This document shows positions 1-5,898 of a stretch of 6,133 nucleotides of DNA, piece by piece. The stretch's first letter is position 1, and each line of letters opens with the position of its first letter. Position numbers and translations under genes: made by a program. This stretch comes from Acidobacteriaceae bacterium (lineage in GTDB: Bacteria; Acidobacteriota; Terriglobia; Terriglobales; Acidobacteriaceae). The stretch spans positions 1 to 6,133 of the forward strand of contig JASHVU010000706.1 in NCBI GenBank assembly GCA_030044455.1. Reading direction: 5' to 3'. The notes under the pieces are model-generated. The model was given only the letters and a program-made list of their open reading frames with translations, did no database searches and was not told the DNA's origin.

Positions 1-487
1 CAGAATAGGGTTCGGCGGCCTCGGGGTGGCGGCTAAGGTAGCGGCCGGCTTCAGCGCAGCCAACGGCATGAAGCAGCTGGGTGGCTGTTGAAGACGAGGT
101 GCTGACGATGTGCAGTTCGCGGCTGCTCCAATGAGTAGGCATCTGCCGGCCCCCACTGGCGGGGTCGGCGGCGGCGCCCACCGCCTGGAGGAACATATCG
201 TAAGGGCTGACGCCCAGGGCCAGGCAGAGAGCGCGATCGCGATAATAGGGGAAAAACCAATCGTAGCCCGGTTTGAGGGCGAGCGCAGCGGCAACCTGGA
301 CACCTTCATGGCCGGCTCCGGAGACCTGGAAGAAGACCCTCTGCTGTCGTTTCAAGAGGATCTCCCGATCGTCAACGCGCCGGGAAAGCACCATCAGCCG
401 ATAGACCTGAATCAACTGCTGTGCGCTCAAACCCTCAGAGATACCGAACGGCTGAGGCGCCCGAGCGCTGGAAAGAGCCACTTCCAT
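1..487 (-). CDS. 2-oxo acid dehydrogenase E1 component, alpha-type N-terminus (branched-chain/2-oxoisovalerate type), partial
   Basis: Reading the minus strand from an ATG at 487-485 gives 162 residues with no stop before the window edge, so the C-terminal part is missing. The protein resembles the alpha domain of thiamine-diphosphate 2-oxo acid dehydrogenases, which decarboxylate a 2-oxo acid and pass the acyl group to E2 lipoamide. Visible motifs are [11 protein letters not shown] (56-66), [15 protein letters not shown] (78-92) and GRQMPTHW (113-120) followed by S..ATQ near 132-137. The GRQMP-H and S..ATQ blocks match the branched-chain E1 alpha pattern better than the pyruvate type. The diphosphate-binding GDG region would lie beyond the edge. 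A strong Shine-Dalgarno AGGGGG (502-497) sits 9 nt before the ATG and supports this start. In acidobacteria and Bacteroidetes such proteins are often alpha-beta fusions of about 700 residues; whether this one is fused cannot be seen. Family is secure, substrate less so. Confidence 0.88.
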   Translation of the reverse strand, partial: MEVALSSARAPQPFGISEGLSAQQLIQVYRLMVLSRRVDDREILLKRQQRVFFQVSGAGHEGVQVAAALALKPGYDWFFPYYRDRALCLALGVSPYDMFLQAVGAAADPASGGRQMPTHWSSRELHIVSTSSSTATQLLHAVGCAEAGRYLSRHPEAAEPYS

Positions 488-515
488 TACGATCGACCCC
501 CTGAAGCAATTCCTG

Positions 516-542
516 GGTTACCGTGTCCTGGAACCCGTAACC
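516..542 (-). promoter_or_regulatory. Stem-loop in the E1 gene leader (proximal hairpin)
   Basis: GGTTAC (516-521) pairs with GTAACC (537-542) across a 15-nt loop, directly next to the distal hairpin. An alternative pairing of GGGTT (515-519) with AACCC inside the loop is possible. The structure ends about 28 nt before the ATG, so it leaves the ribosome binding site open. Confidence 0.3.
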
Positions 543-543
543 T

Positions 544-579
544 CGAGTCGACGCGACCACCAGGGAGACGTCGACCTCG
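544..579 (-). promoter_or_regulatory. Stem-loop in the E1 gene leader (distal hairpin)
   Basis: Positions 544-553 pair with 569-579 over 10 bp with one bulged base, leaving a 15-nt loop. It would lie in the 5' leader of the E1 transcript, about 57 nt before the start codon. There is no following T-run, so it is not an obvious intrinsic terminator. I recognise no known riboswitch. Confidence 0.35.
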
Positions 580-674
580 CAGTAGCCCATGACGGAGATA
601 CTTACCCGGGAATTGCCGTAGAGGCTGACCTTAACTTTCCCGCAGGTCAGCCGGCGAGCGAAAGTCAATATCAG

Positions 675-703
675 ACTCTAAACGTCCAAACAGATTGTAA
701 CAA
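675..703 (-). promoter_or_regulatory. Candidate sigma70-type promoter for the E1 gene
   Basis: On the minus strand TTGTTA (703-698) and TAGAGT (680-675) are separated by exactly 17 bp. Each matches four of six consensus bases. Transcription would start near 668 and give a leader of about 180 nt before the E1 ATG. The upstream minus-strand gene ends at 792, so a separate promoter in this gap is reasonable. The match is moderate and unproven. Confidence 0.3.
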
Positions 704-705
704 TC
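693..705. promoter_or_regulatory. 13-bp perfect palindrome, operator-like
   Basis: The sequence GATTGTAACAATC has two perfect 6-bp arms around one central base. It fully covers the -35 element of the candidate E1 promoter. Such a position is typical of a repressor or activator site, but I cannot assign a regulator. Confidence 0.3.
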
Positions 706-791
706 CTTCGGGCGCGGCAAAACTGGGTTGATGGGACGGGATTTGCACATGCCGGGGAAACGGTTGTGCCCGCGTCGTAGAGGCGCTCGAA

Positions 792-1298
792 CTATTGGCT
801 GATTGGCGGCCCGTAAATAGGGAAGAGATTGGTGGAAGGTGGAGGCAAGGTCTGGGTCATCTTGTCGCGGACATTGTGGGCGAGTTTCTCAATCTCTGCC
901 ACCTTGCGCAACTGGTCCGGAGTGAGCGATCCCGAATTGGAGTGAGCGATCTCGTTGTTGAGCTCGGTAGCCAGTTTGAACAGCTTGTCGGAATCGGAAA
1001 CCAGCGATTTATGGCGCTCGTTGTTCAGCATCTTGGCCCGACGCTGCGCAATGGTTGAGTCAAACCCCGGGCTATCGGGGTCGGTGGCGTAATCGAGTTG
1101 CTGACGTTGCGCGGTGACTGCGCCCTGACCGCCTAGAACGGAGCCCTTGTTTGACAGGTTCGACTGCGCCAAACCAGCTCTGAAGGGGACGATGAGGAGA
1201 AGTGCCAGAAACAATAGCAAGTAGAAGCGCTGCCGCGAAGCTGCGGTAATGTTTGCGGCTTTCGGATTTAGATCGCTCATGGTGCTATCTGCTTTCAT
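792..1298 (-). CDS. Exported helical protein, paralogue of the upstream gene product (unknown function)
   Basis: I do not recognise a characterised family. The 168-residue product starts with a short polar stretch, then a hydrophobic helix (about 25-38, LLLF and LALLLIVP) and a likely cleavage site at AGLAQ (41-45), so it should be exported to the periplasm or stay membrane-anchored. A charged, probably helical domain (about 99-148) contains LFKLATELNNEI and EIEKLAHNVRDKM. It aligns without gaps to the upstream gene product, with 15 identities over 50 residues. The tail is Pro-rich. The ATG at 1298 is preferred because GAGGAA (1314-1309) lies 10 nt before it. This start overlaps the end of the upstream gene by 14 nt, which suggests translational coupling. 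A later ATG at 1280 lacks a good ribosome site but would still keep the hydrophobic segment. A TTG at 1334 is less likely. Confidence 0.75.
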   Translation of the reverse strand: MKADSTMSDLNPKAANITAASRQRFYLLLFLALLLIVPFRAGLAQSNLSNKGSVLGGQGAVTAQRQQLDYATDPDSPGFDSTIAQRRAKMLNNERHKSLVSDSDKLFKLATELNNEIAHSNSGSLTPDQLRKVAEIEKLAHNVRDKMTQTLPPPSTNLFPIYGPPISQ

Positions 1299-1821
1299 GC
1301 GGCGGTGCTTCCTCGTTGCTGGCTGAAATCGCAATTCCGCTTCTCACTTTGTGAGCCATCTGTTCGAGTTCGTTTGCCTTGCGAACCACGGTGACGGAGA
1401 GTTCGTCTTTGCGGGTTTTGTCCACCTGGGCCTTGAGGTCGGTGGCAAGTTTGAGCAAGTCCGCGCACTCGTCGGTTACCTGCTGCTTGCGCTTCTGGTC
1501 AGGAGTCATGCCCTCGTAGGGTGGGCGCGCCGGGGCTGGATCAACGGCAGTTGCGGGTTGAGCGGGGGTTGGGGTTGCGTCCTGCTGCGCTGGTGCGGGA
1601 GACGATTGCGCGTCGGGTGCTGGTTGTGCCGGAGCAGGAGTTGCTTGCTGCGTATCGGATTGCGCCGGAGCCGGAGGGGATTGCTGTGGCTGCTCCGACT
1701 GGGCCCGGGAACGGGCGGGACTGCCTGCAAACACGGCCAGCGGGAACAACGCACAGATTCCCAGCGATCCAACCAGAAGCCGGTAGGAGACAGGTCCGGA
1801 GCGATGAGTCTTCGCTGCCAT
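1285..1821 (-). CDS. Exported Pro/Ala/Gln-rich protein with C-terminal helical domain (unknown function)
   Basis: The 178-residue product has three parts. Residues 1-32 form a signal peptide: basic N-terminus, hydrophobic core LLVGSLGICALFPLAV, possible cleavage after VFA. Residues about 42-100 are a low-complexity linker rich in Pro, Ala and Gln, with PAPAQ-like units recurring about every 12 residues. Residues about 105-163 are a charged helical domain with DLLKLATDLKAQVD and ELEQMAHKVR, shared with the downstream gene product. This looks like a periplasmic or surface protein whose helical domain is held out on a flexible linker; that role is inference. The ATG at 1821 has GAGG (1830-1827) 5 nt upstream. 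The gene is first in a two-gene unit and diverges from the channel gene. Similar proteins of unknown function are, from memory, frequent in acidobacteria. Confidence 0.8.
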   Translation of the reverse strand: MAAKTHRSGPVSYRLLVGSLGICALFPLAVFAGSPARSRAQSEQPQQSPPAPAQSDTQQATPAPAQPAPDAQSSPAPAQQDATPTPAQPATAVDPAPARPPYEGMTPDQKRKQQVTDECADLLKLATDLKAQVDKTRKDELSVTVVRKANELEQMAHKVRSGIAISASNEEAPPHESR

Positions 1822-1946
1822 GGGAACCTCAGCATCTTACACAGGAAGTGCTGGTCCGAGGGATCCTGGATCAGGGAACGGATGCGGATCGTAAGGTCAC
1901 TCGAGGGCGCTTGCGTACAGTCTAGTCTAGAAACAGAGGTCTTGCC
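1822..1946. other. Divergent intergenic spacer between the exported-protein pair and the channel gene
   Basis: These 125 bp must carry promoters for transcription in both directions unless the genes are read from further away. I find no convincing -35/-10 pair on either strand. The spacer contains an 11-bp palindrome (GATCC-T-GGATC, 1862-1872) and a repeated TCTAG at 1921-1930. Both are too short to interpret. Confidence 0.5.
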
Positions 1947-2966
1947 ATGGGTGGTTGGATGATTGCGACAAATATTTGGTGGGCTGCCCGGTGGGGATGG
2001 TTTGCCGAAGGCCGTTTTCTGGGCCGTGTGCTGGACGAATGGGCCGCAGACAGCCAGGAATTCCTGCATACCAAGCTGCCGCACCTCATAGTAATTGCCG
2101 CAATCGCGTTTTTTCTGAACAAGTTGCTGGAAATCGGTACGAACCGCATGGTGCGAGTGGCCGAGACGCACGCGACCAAGCGCGGCCGGGTCGGCGAGAT
2201 CAGGACGCTCTCGGGCGTAATTCGCGCTACCGGGCTGGCAATTATCGGGGCAATTGCGGGAATGCAGATTCTGGACGCGTTTGGGGTGAACCTGGCGCCC
2301 TTGCTGGCCTCGGCGGGCATTGCCGGCGTAGCGATCGGCCTGGCGGCGCAGACGATCGTCAAGGATATGTTCAACGGCGTTCTGATCCTGGTGGAGGGCC
2401 AGTTCAACGTAGGCGACACGGTGAGGCTGGCCGGGCTTTTGGGGACGGTGGAGTCAATGACGCTGCGCAAGACCACGGTGCGCGACGGCGACGGAACGCT
2501 GTACGTGATTCCCAACTCGCAGATCACGACAGTGGCCAACCTGAGTGCGGGCTACTCGGTGGCCACGATCAATGTGAGCGCGGATTTCTCGGCAAATCCC
2601 GATGAGGTGATTGCGCTGTTGAACGGGATCGCAATGGAAGTGCGGCAGAGCGACGAATTCAAAGATCTGTTTGTCGCCGATCCGCAGGTGCTGGGCGTGG
2701 ATTCAGTGAAGGGATCGCAATTGATCATCCCGGTAGTCTTCAAGACTCTGGCGACCAAGCAATATGGGCCGATGCGGGAGTTTCAGCGGCGGGTACGGCT
2801 GGCATTTGAAGAGCATCACCTGTTGCCGGGCGATCCGAATCGCGTGTTCATGGCGACTGGCAGCGGAGTGGCAATTGGCGCGATGGCGCACGAAGAGCCG
2901 GCCGCGGCGGTGCACGATCCCACGACTCTGAAGCCACAGGAGACGAATCCGTTTACGGGGGAGTAG
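1947..2966 (+). CDS. MscS-family small-conductance mechanosensitive ion channel
   Basis: The 339-residue inner-membrane protein fits the MscS family, whose members open under membrane tension and release solutes on hypo-osmotic shock. Likely membrane segments are about 44-61, 90-110 and the pore helix 115-133, which has the Gly/Ala-rich pattern LLASAGIAGVAIGLAAQ. The amphipathic TM3b follows (134-149). The beta domain comes next, with FNVGDTVRL (153-161), GTVE (166-169) and the signature TTVRDGDGTLYVIPNSQI (176-193). The alpha/beta cytoplasmic domain spans about 205-300. The last 30 residues are polar and unlike the core. Length and three membrane helices place it among simple MscS/YkuT-like channels rather than large MscK types. 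AGAGG (1935-1939) lies 7 nt before the ATG. Two stop codons follow in tandem. It converges with the YyaL gene. Ion selectivity cannot be judged. Confidence 0.93.
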   Translation: MGGWMIATNIWWAARWGWFAEGRFLGRVLDEWAADSQEFLHTKLPHLIVIAAIAFFLNKLLEIGTNRMVRVAETHATKRGRVGEIRTLSGVIRATGLAIIGAIAGMQILDAFGVNLAPLLASAGIAGVAIGLAAQTIVKDMFNGVLILVEGQFNVGDTVRLAGLLGTVESMTLRKTTVRDGDGTLYVIPNSQITTVANLSAGYSVATINVSADFSANPDEVIALLNGIAMEVRQSDEFKDLFVADPQVLGVDSVKGSQLIIPVVFKTLATKQYGPMREFQRRVRLAFEEHHLLPGDPNRVFMATGSGVAIGAMAHEEPAAAVHDPTTLKPQETNPFTGE

Positions 2967-2976
2967 TAGGCGCGGC

Positions 2977-5106
2977 TTAGCCAGCAGAGCCGATGGCGCC
3001 GGCCAGCGCTTCGGGATCGGTGATGGGTGGCAGGCAGGTGCGGCCTTTGCAGACCAGAGCCCAGGCTTCGGCGCCGGCGGGCGGAGGAACAAGAAGCAGA
3101 GTCTCGGCGAGACCTTCAGGAATGCCCCCCGACACGATGCGCGCGGCATCGAGATGAATCACAGTTTTGTTGGGCGCGTAGCCGGCTTGCGCCGCGACTT
3201 CAAGCTCGGATGCGCGGCTGCCGGAGCCGACAATAACGATCTGAATCGGATCGAGCAACAGACGCGCGAGGGTCAGTCCGTAGCTGCCGGCGTAGAGGCC
3301 AAAGTGCTCCACGATACCGGCAAAGCACTCAAGCGTGTCTTCGGCGATCTCACGATATTTCTCTTTGCCACTCAGCAAACCAAGACGCAAAAGTGCGCTA
3401 GCACCGATGGGATTCCCGGCGGGGGTGGGCGAGTCCTGCAGCGGCTTGCGGCGGGCAGAGAGCGCGCCGAGGGCCGCGCCAGATGCAGGCGCCGGTGAGT
3501 CGTAAAATGCGCCGGCGGCTGGATCGTAAAAGTGGGCGATCATGGCATCGGCGAGGGTAACGGCCGCGTTGTAGTAGCGCATTTCGCCGCTCGCGAGCCA
3601 GGCGTCGATGCAGGCGTGGATGGTGAAAGCGTAATCGTCGAGCGTGCCGGGCGCTGGCTCGGCGGGCGCAATGCCGTCAGGATAGGCAATAACGTGGCGC
3701 AATGACTCAGCACCATTCCACGCTTCGGCCAGCAGACGGTCGAGCGTGCGCAGCGCAAACTCGCGCGTAGACAAAGCAGCGGCAGCGGCAGCTTCGAGAT
3801 ACGCGGTGACGGCCATCGCGTTCCAGCCGGTGTAGAGCGTTCGATCGATGAAGGGCGTTGGACGCAATGCGCGCGCGGTGAGAAGCTTGCTGCGCGCTGA
3901 ATCGATAAGCTGCTTGACCGAATTTTCATCGATGTTGAGTTGCCTGGCAAGTTCAGTAATCGAGTATTTGACGTGAAGGACATTTTTCGCCGGGTTGTGG
4001 TGCATGTCGCCGAGCTCGCCGATGTCCCACCAGGGCGAGGCCACGGCAAGTTCTTCGGCGCTGAGCACACCGCGCGCTTCGTCGAGAGTCCAGGTAAAGT
4101 AGTCGCCATCGTCGTCGAGGCCAACATCAGCATCCTGCGAGGCGTAGAAGCCGAGGCGTTCGCGATCGGTCATGGTGGAGTCAAGCCAGGCGGCGATCTC
4201 GCCCGCGGTATGCAAAAAATCTTTACGAGCGAGACTCTGGAAGCCGTGCACGTAGTTGCGCAGCAGTTCGGTATTGTCGTAGAGCATCTTTTCGAAGTGC
4301 GGGACGCCCCATCGTTCGTCGACTGAGTAGCGATGAAAGCCGCCGGCGAGCTGATCGTAGACGCCGCCGCGAGCCATCTTCTCAAGCGTGACAGTGAAGG
4401 CCTCGCGCGCTTGCTGGTCGCCGCTCACTGTCGCAACAAGCAAAAGCAGATCGAGAGCGGCGGGATGAGGAAACTTGGGCTGCGAGCCGAACCCGCCATT
4501 GCGCGGATCGAATTGTCGAACGATTGCGCCCGCAATTTTTTGAACCAGCGCGGGGCTGAGATCGGCGGAGCGTCCACTGAAGCTCTCGTTATGCTCGATG
4601 GCAGCCATGACGCTTGAGGCAGTTTCGAGAGCCTCGTCGCGACGGTCGTTCCACACCTGAGCCATGGCGAGAAGTACGCGGCCAAATCCGGGGCGTCCAT
4701 AGCGATCGTCGCGTGGAAAATAGGTTCCGCCGAAGTACGGGCGGCCATCGGGGGTGAGAAATGCGGTGAGCGGCCAGCCTCCCTGGCCGCTGATTGCCGA
4801 GACGGCGGCCTGGTAGCGCGTGTCGACGTCGGGGCGCTCGTCGCGATCGACCTTGACGGCGACAAAGTGCTCATTGATGACCTTGGCGATCTCCGGGTCC
4901 TCGTAGGATTCGCCGTCCATGACGTGGCACCAATGGCACCAGACAGCGCCGATGTCGAGGAGGATGGGCCGGTTGAGGCTCTGCGCACGGGCAAAGGCCG
5001 CTTCGCCCCAGGGATGCCACTCGACGGGCTGATGCCGCGCCGAGCGCAGGTAGGAAGAAGCGGAGTTTTCAAGCTGATTAGTGGGGGTGGAAGCGCCCGT
5101 GTGCAT
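2977..5106 (-). CDS. YyaL/DUF255 family thioredoxin-domain protein
   Basis: The 709-residue product is a full-length member of the YyaL/SSP411 (spermatogenesis-associated protein 20) family, whose biochemical role is not established. An N-terminal thioredoxin-like domain (about 10-175) carries the motif WCHWCHVM with Cys57 and Cys60, the segment VKVDRDERPDVD (85-96) and GQGGWPLTAFLTPDG (107-121). The rest is an alpha/alpha-barrel-like region related to six-hairpin glycosidase and epimerase folds. Its family blocks include KFPHP (211-215), GGVYDQLAGGFHRYS (247-261), PHFEKMLYDN (269-278), YASQDAD (321-327), TGWNAM (426-431) and DSPTPAGNP (558-566). A second cysteine pair, Cys686 and Cys691, lies near the C-terminus. 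No signal peptide is visible, so it is probably cytoplasmic. The ATG at 5106 is the only upstream Met before the WCHWC motif. It has no Shine-Dalgarno, and a promoter-like element sits directly before it. Closest acidobacterial relatives, from memory, share the IGAVWCHWCH variant. Confidence 0.93.
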   Translation of the reverse strand: MHTGASTPTNQLENSASSYLRSARHQPVEWHPWGEAAFARAQSLNRPILLDIGAVWCHWCHVMDGESYEDPEIAKVINEHFVAVKVDRDERPDVDTRYQAAVSAISGQGGWPLTAFLTPDGRPYFGGTYFPRDDRYGRPGFGRVLLAMAQVWNDRRDEALETASSVMAAIEHNESFSGRSADLSPALVQKIAGAIVRQFDPRNGGFGSQPKFPHPAALDLLLLVATVSGDQQAREAFTVTLEKMARGGVYDQLAGGFHRYSVDERWGVPHFEKMLYDNTELLRNYVHGFQSLARKDFLHTAGEIAAWLDSTMTDRERLGFYASQDADVGLDDDGDYFTWTLDEARGVLSAEELAVASPWWDIGELGDMHHNPAKNVLHVKYSITELARQLNIDENSVKQLIDSARSKLLTARALRPTPFIDRTLYTGWNAMAVTAYLEAAAAAALSTREFALRTLDRLLAEAWNGAESLRHVIAYPDGIAPAEPAPGTLDDYAFTIHACIDAWLASGEMRYYNAAVTLADAMIAHFYDPAAGAFYDSPAPASGAALGALSARRKPLQDSPTPAGNPIGASALLRLGLLSGKEKYREIAEDTLECFAGIVEHFGLYAGSYGLTLARLLLDPIQIVIVGSGSRASELEVAAQAGYAPNKTVIHLDAARIVSGGIPEGLAETLLLVPPPAGAEAWALVCKGRTCLPPITDPEALAGAIGSAG

Positions 5107-5112
5107 GGAGTA

Positions 5113-5121
5113 AGGATAGCA
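5113..5121 (-). promoter_or_regulatory. Candidate extended -10 promoter giving a leaderless YyaL transcript
   Basis: On the minus strand TGCTATCCT matches the extended -10 form TGnTATAAT at seven of nine positions counting the free base. Six bases separate it from the ATG at 5106, so initiation would fall on or next to the A of the start codon. No ribosome binding site exists between them. I see no good -35 element, which extended -10 promoters can lack. Confidence 0.33.
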
Positions 5122-5189
5122 GTGAGGCAGCGTCCACCCTGCTCAAGCGGAGCATAAACGTGGTTCCCGGCAAGTTGAATCTGAGGTAA

Positions 5190-5216
5190 CCCAGGTCTCA
5201 GAATCGAGACCTTGGG
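5190..5216 (-). terminator. Hairpin downstream of the peroxidase gene, possible terminator
   Basis: CCCA-GGTCTC (5190-5199) pairs with GAGACC-T-TGGG (5206-5216) in a 10-bp stem with one bulged T and a 6-nt loop. It lies about 100 nt after the peroxidase stop on the minus strand and before the YyaL start. No clear T-run follows, so termination efficiency is doubtful. It could instead protect the RNA 3' end. Confidence 0.4.
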
Positions 5217-5249
5217 CGCCTGCCGGTTGAGATTCGTCGTTTCCCACCG

Positions 5250-5272
5250 ATTTCACTATGAAACCGTGAAAT
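5250..5272 (-). terminator. Second hairpin downstream of the peroxidase gene
   Basis: ATTTCAC (5250-5256) and GTGAAAT (5266-5272) form a perfect 7-bp stem around a 9-nt loop, about 43 nt after the peroxidase stop. The stem is AT-rich and has no T-run, so a terminator role is weak. Confidence 0.25.
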
Positions 5273-5314
5273 GGATGGGGCAACCCTGCAACCCGGCCCT
5301 ATTCCCTTCGGCGC

Positions 5315-5869
5315 TTACTTTCTGGCTAATTCAGCTTCGATGGCGGAAATCAACTCGCGCGCGTCAGGTTGGGTGTCGGGCGAAAAGCGCGCCACCACCT
5401 CGCCGTCGCGGCTCACCAAAAACTTCTCGAAATTCCACAGGATCTCGGGATCGGGGAGAGTCTCGATGCCATAGCCTTTGAGCTTTTCTCGGAATGAAAT
5501 CACGCCGAGGCTGATGGCCTTGGGCTGGGCAGCAATGAGCGCCGAGTAAAGCGGATGTTTTTCAGCGCCGACGACGGTGATCTTGCTGAAGATTGGAAAC
5601 TGGACGCCATAGTTCAACGAACAGAAAGCTTGAATCTCCTCATTCGTCCCGGGCTCCTGCTGCTTGAAGTCGTTGGCCGGGAAGCCGGCGATGACGAGGC
5701 CCTGACCGCGGAAGAGCTCGTAGAGTTTTTCGAGGCCCTCGTATTGCGGAGTGAGGCCGCACTTTGAAGCGACGTTGACGACCAGCAACACCTTGCCTTT
5801 GAATTCGGCCAGAGAAGCAGGCTCGCCGCTGAGGGTATGAAGTGGAATATCATAGATGGCTGCGCTCAC
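5315..5869 (-). CDS. btuE: BtuE-type glutathione/thiol peroxidase
   Basis: The 184-residue enzyme reduces hydrogen peroxide and organic hydroperoxides using thiols; non-selenium bacterial members usually depend on thioredoxin more than glutathione. The peroxidatic Cys37 sits in NVASKCGLTPQYEGLEKLY (32-50). The catalytic tetrad is complete: Cys37, Gln71 in NDFKQQEPG, and Trp145-Asn146 in WNFEKFLV. Cys83 in AFCSLNYGVQFPIFSKI lies 46 residues after Cys37, the spacing known for the resolving cysteine in the atypical two-cysteine forms. Length and the segment after HPLY closely resemble E. coli BtuE as I recall it. No signal peptide is present, so the enzyme should be cytoplasmic or, as proposed for BtuE, periplasm-associated. 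The start is GTG at 5869, with GGAGA (5882-5878) 8 nt upstream; no in-frame ATG fits the conserved N-terminus. The gene lies 29 bp after the methyltransferase and probably shares its transcript. Confidence 0.94.
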   Translation of the reverse strand: MSAAIYDIPLHTLSGEPASLAEFKGKVLLVVNVASKCGLTPQYEGLEKLYELFRGQGLVIAGFPANDFKQQEPGTNEEIQAFCSLNYGVQFPIFSKITVVGAEKHPLYSALIAAQPKAISLGVISFREKLKGYGIETLPDPEILWNFEKFLVSRDGEVVARFSPDTQPDARELISAIEAELARK

Positions 5870-5898
5870 GGTGAATTTCTCCGTTATGGTTTGGATGC

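Larger units (their letters stand above)
488..791. other. 304-bp intergenic region between two minus-strand genes
   Basis: This gap separates the end of the exported-protein pair from the E1 start. Besides the candidate promoter, palindrome and two hairpins, I see no clear terminator for the upstream pair. A minus-strand frame from a TTG at 668 to 435 runs through it and overlaps the E1 gene. It has no Shine-Dalgarno that I can support and no recognisable domain, so I do not call it a gene. Confidence 0.6.
5107..5314. other. 208-bp spacer between the peroxidase and YyaL genes
   Basis: Both flanking genes are on the minus strand. The spacer holds two hairpins in its upstream half and the extended -10 candidate next to the YyaL start. 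This suggests the YyaL gene has its own promoter and is not simply read through from the peroxidase. I see no small gene here. Confidence 0.5.

Noticed and set aside
435..668. Minus-strand open frame of 77 codons between the exported pair and E1
   Set aside because: It starts with TTG, lacks a convincing Shine-Dalgarno, overlaps the E1 coding region out of frame and shows no recognisable domain.
663..668. TTGACT on the minus strand as a -35 box for E1
   Set aside because: The hexamer 17 bp downstream is CTGCGG, which is no -10 element.
1834..1839. TAAGAT on the minus strand as a -10 box for the exported-protein pair
   Set aside because: It lies only 12 nt before the ATG, so transcription would start inside the Shine-Dalgarno, and no -35 element is present.
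1862..1872. GATCC-T-GGATC palindrome in the divergent spacer
   Set aside because: Short restriction-site-like palindromes of this kind are expected by chance, and no promoter element can be tied to it.
1351..1962. Long plus-strand open frame of 203 codons opposite the Pro/Ala/Gln-rich exported gene
   Set aside because: The product is Arg/Gly/Leu/Trp-rich low complexity, as expected from the complement of Pro/Ala/Gln codons. The minus-strand gene has a signal peptide, a ribosome site and a paralogous domain.
4425..5072. Minus-strand open frame of 215 codons inside the YyaL gene
   Set aside because: It is a shifted frame of a clearly conserved gene; the product is Ser/Arg/Pro-rich without family motifs.
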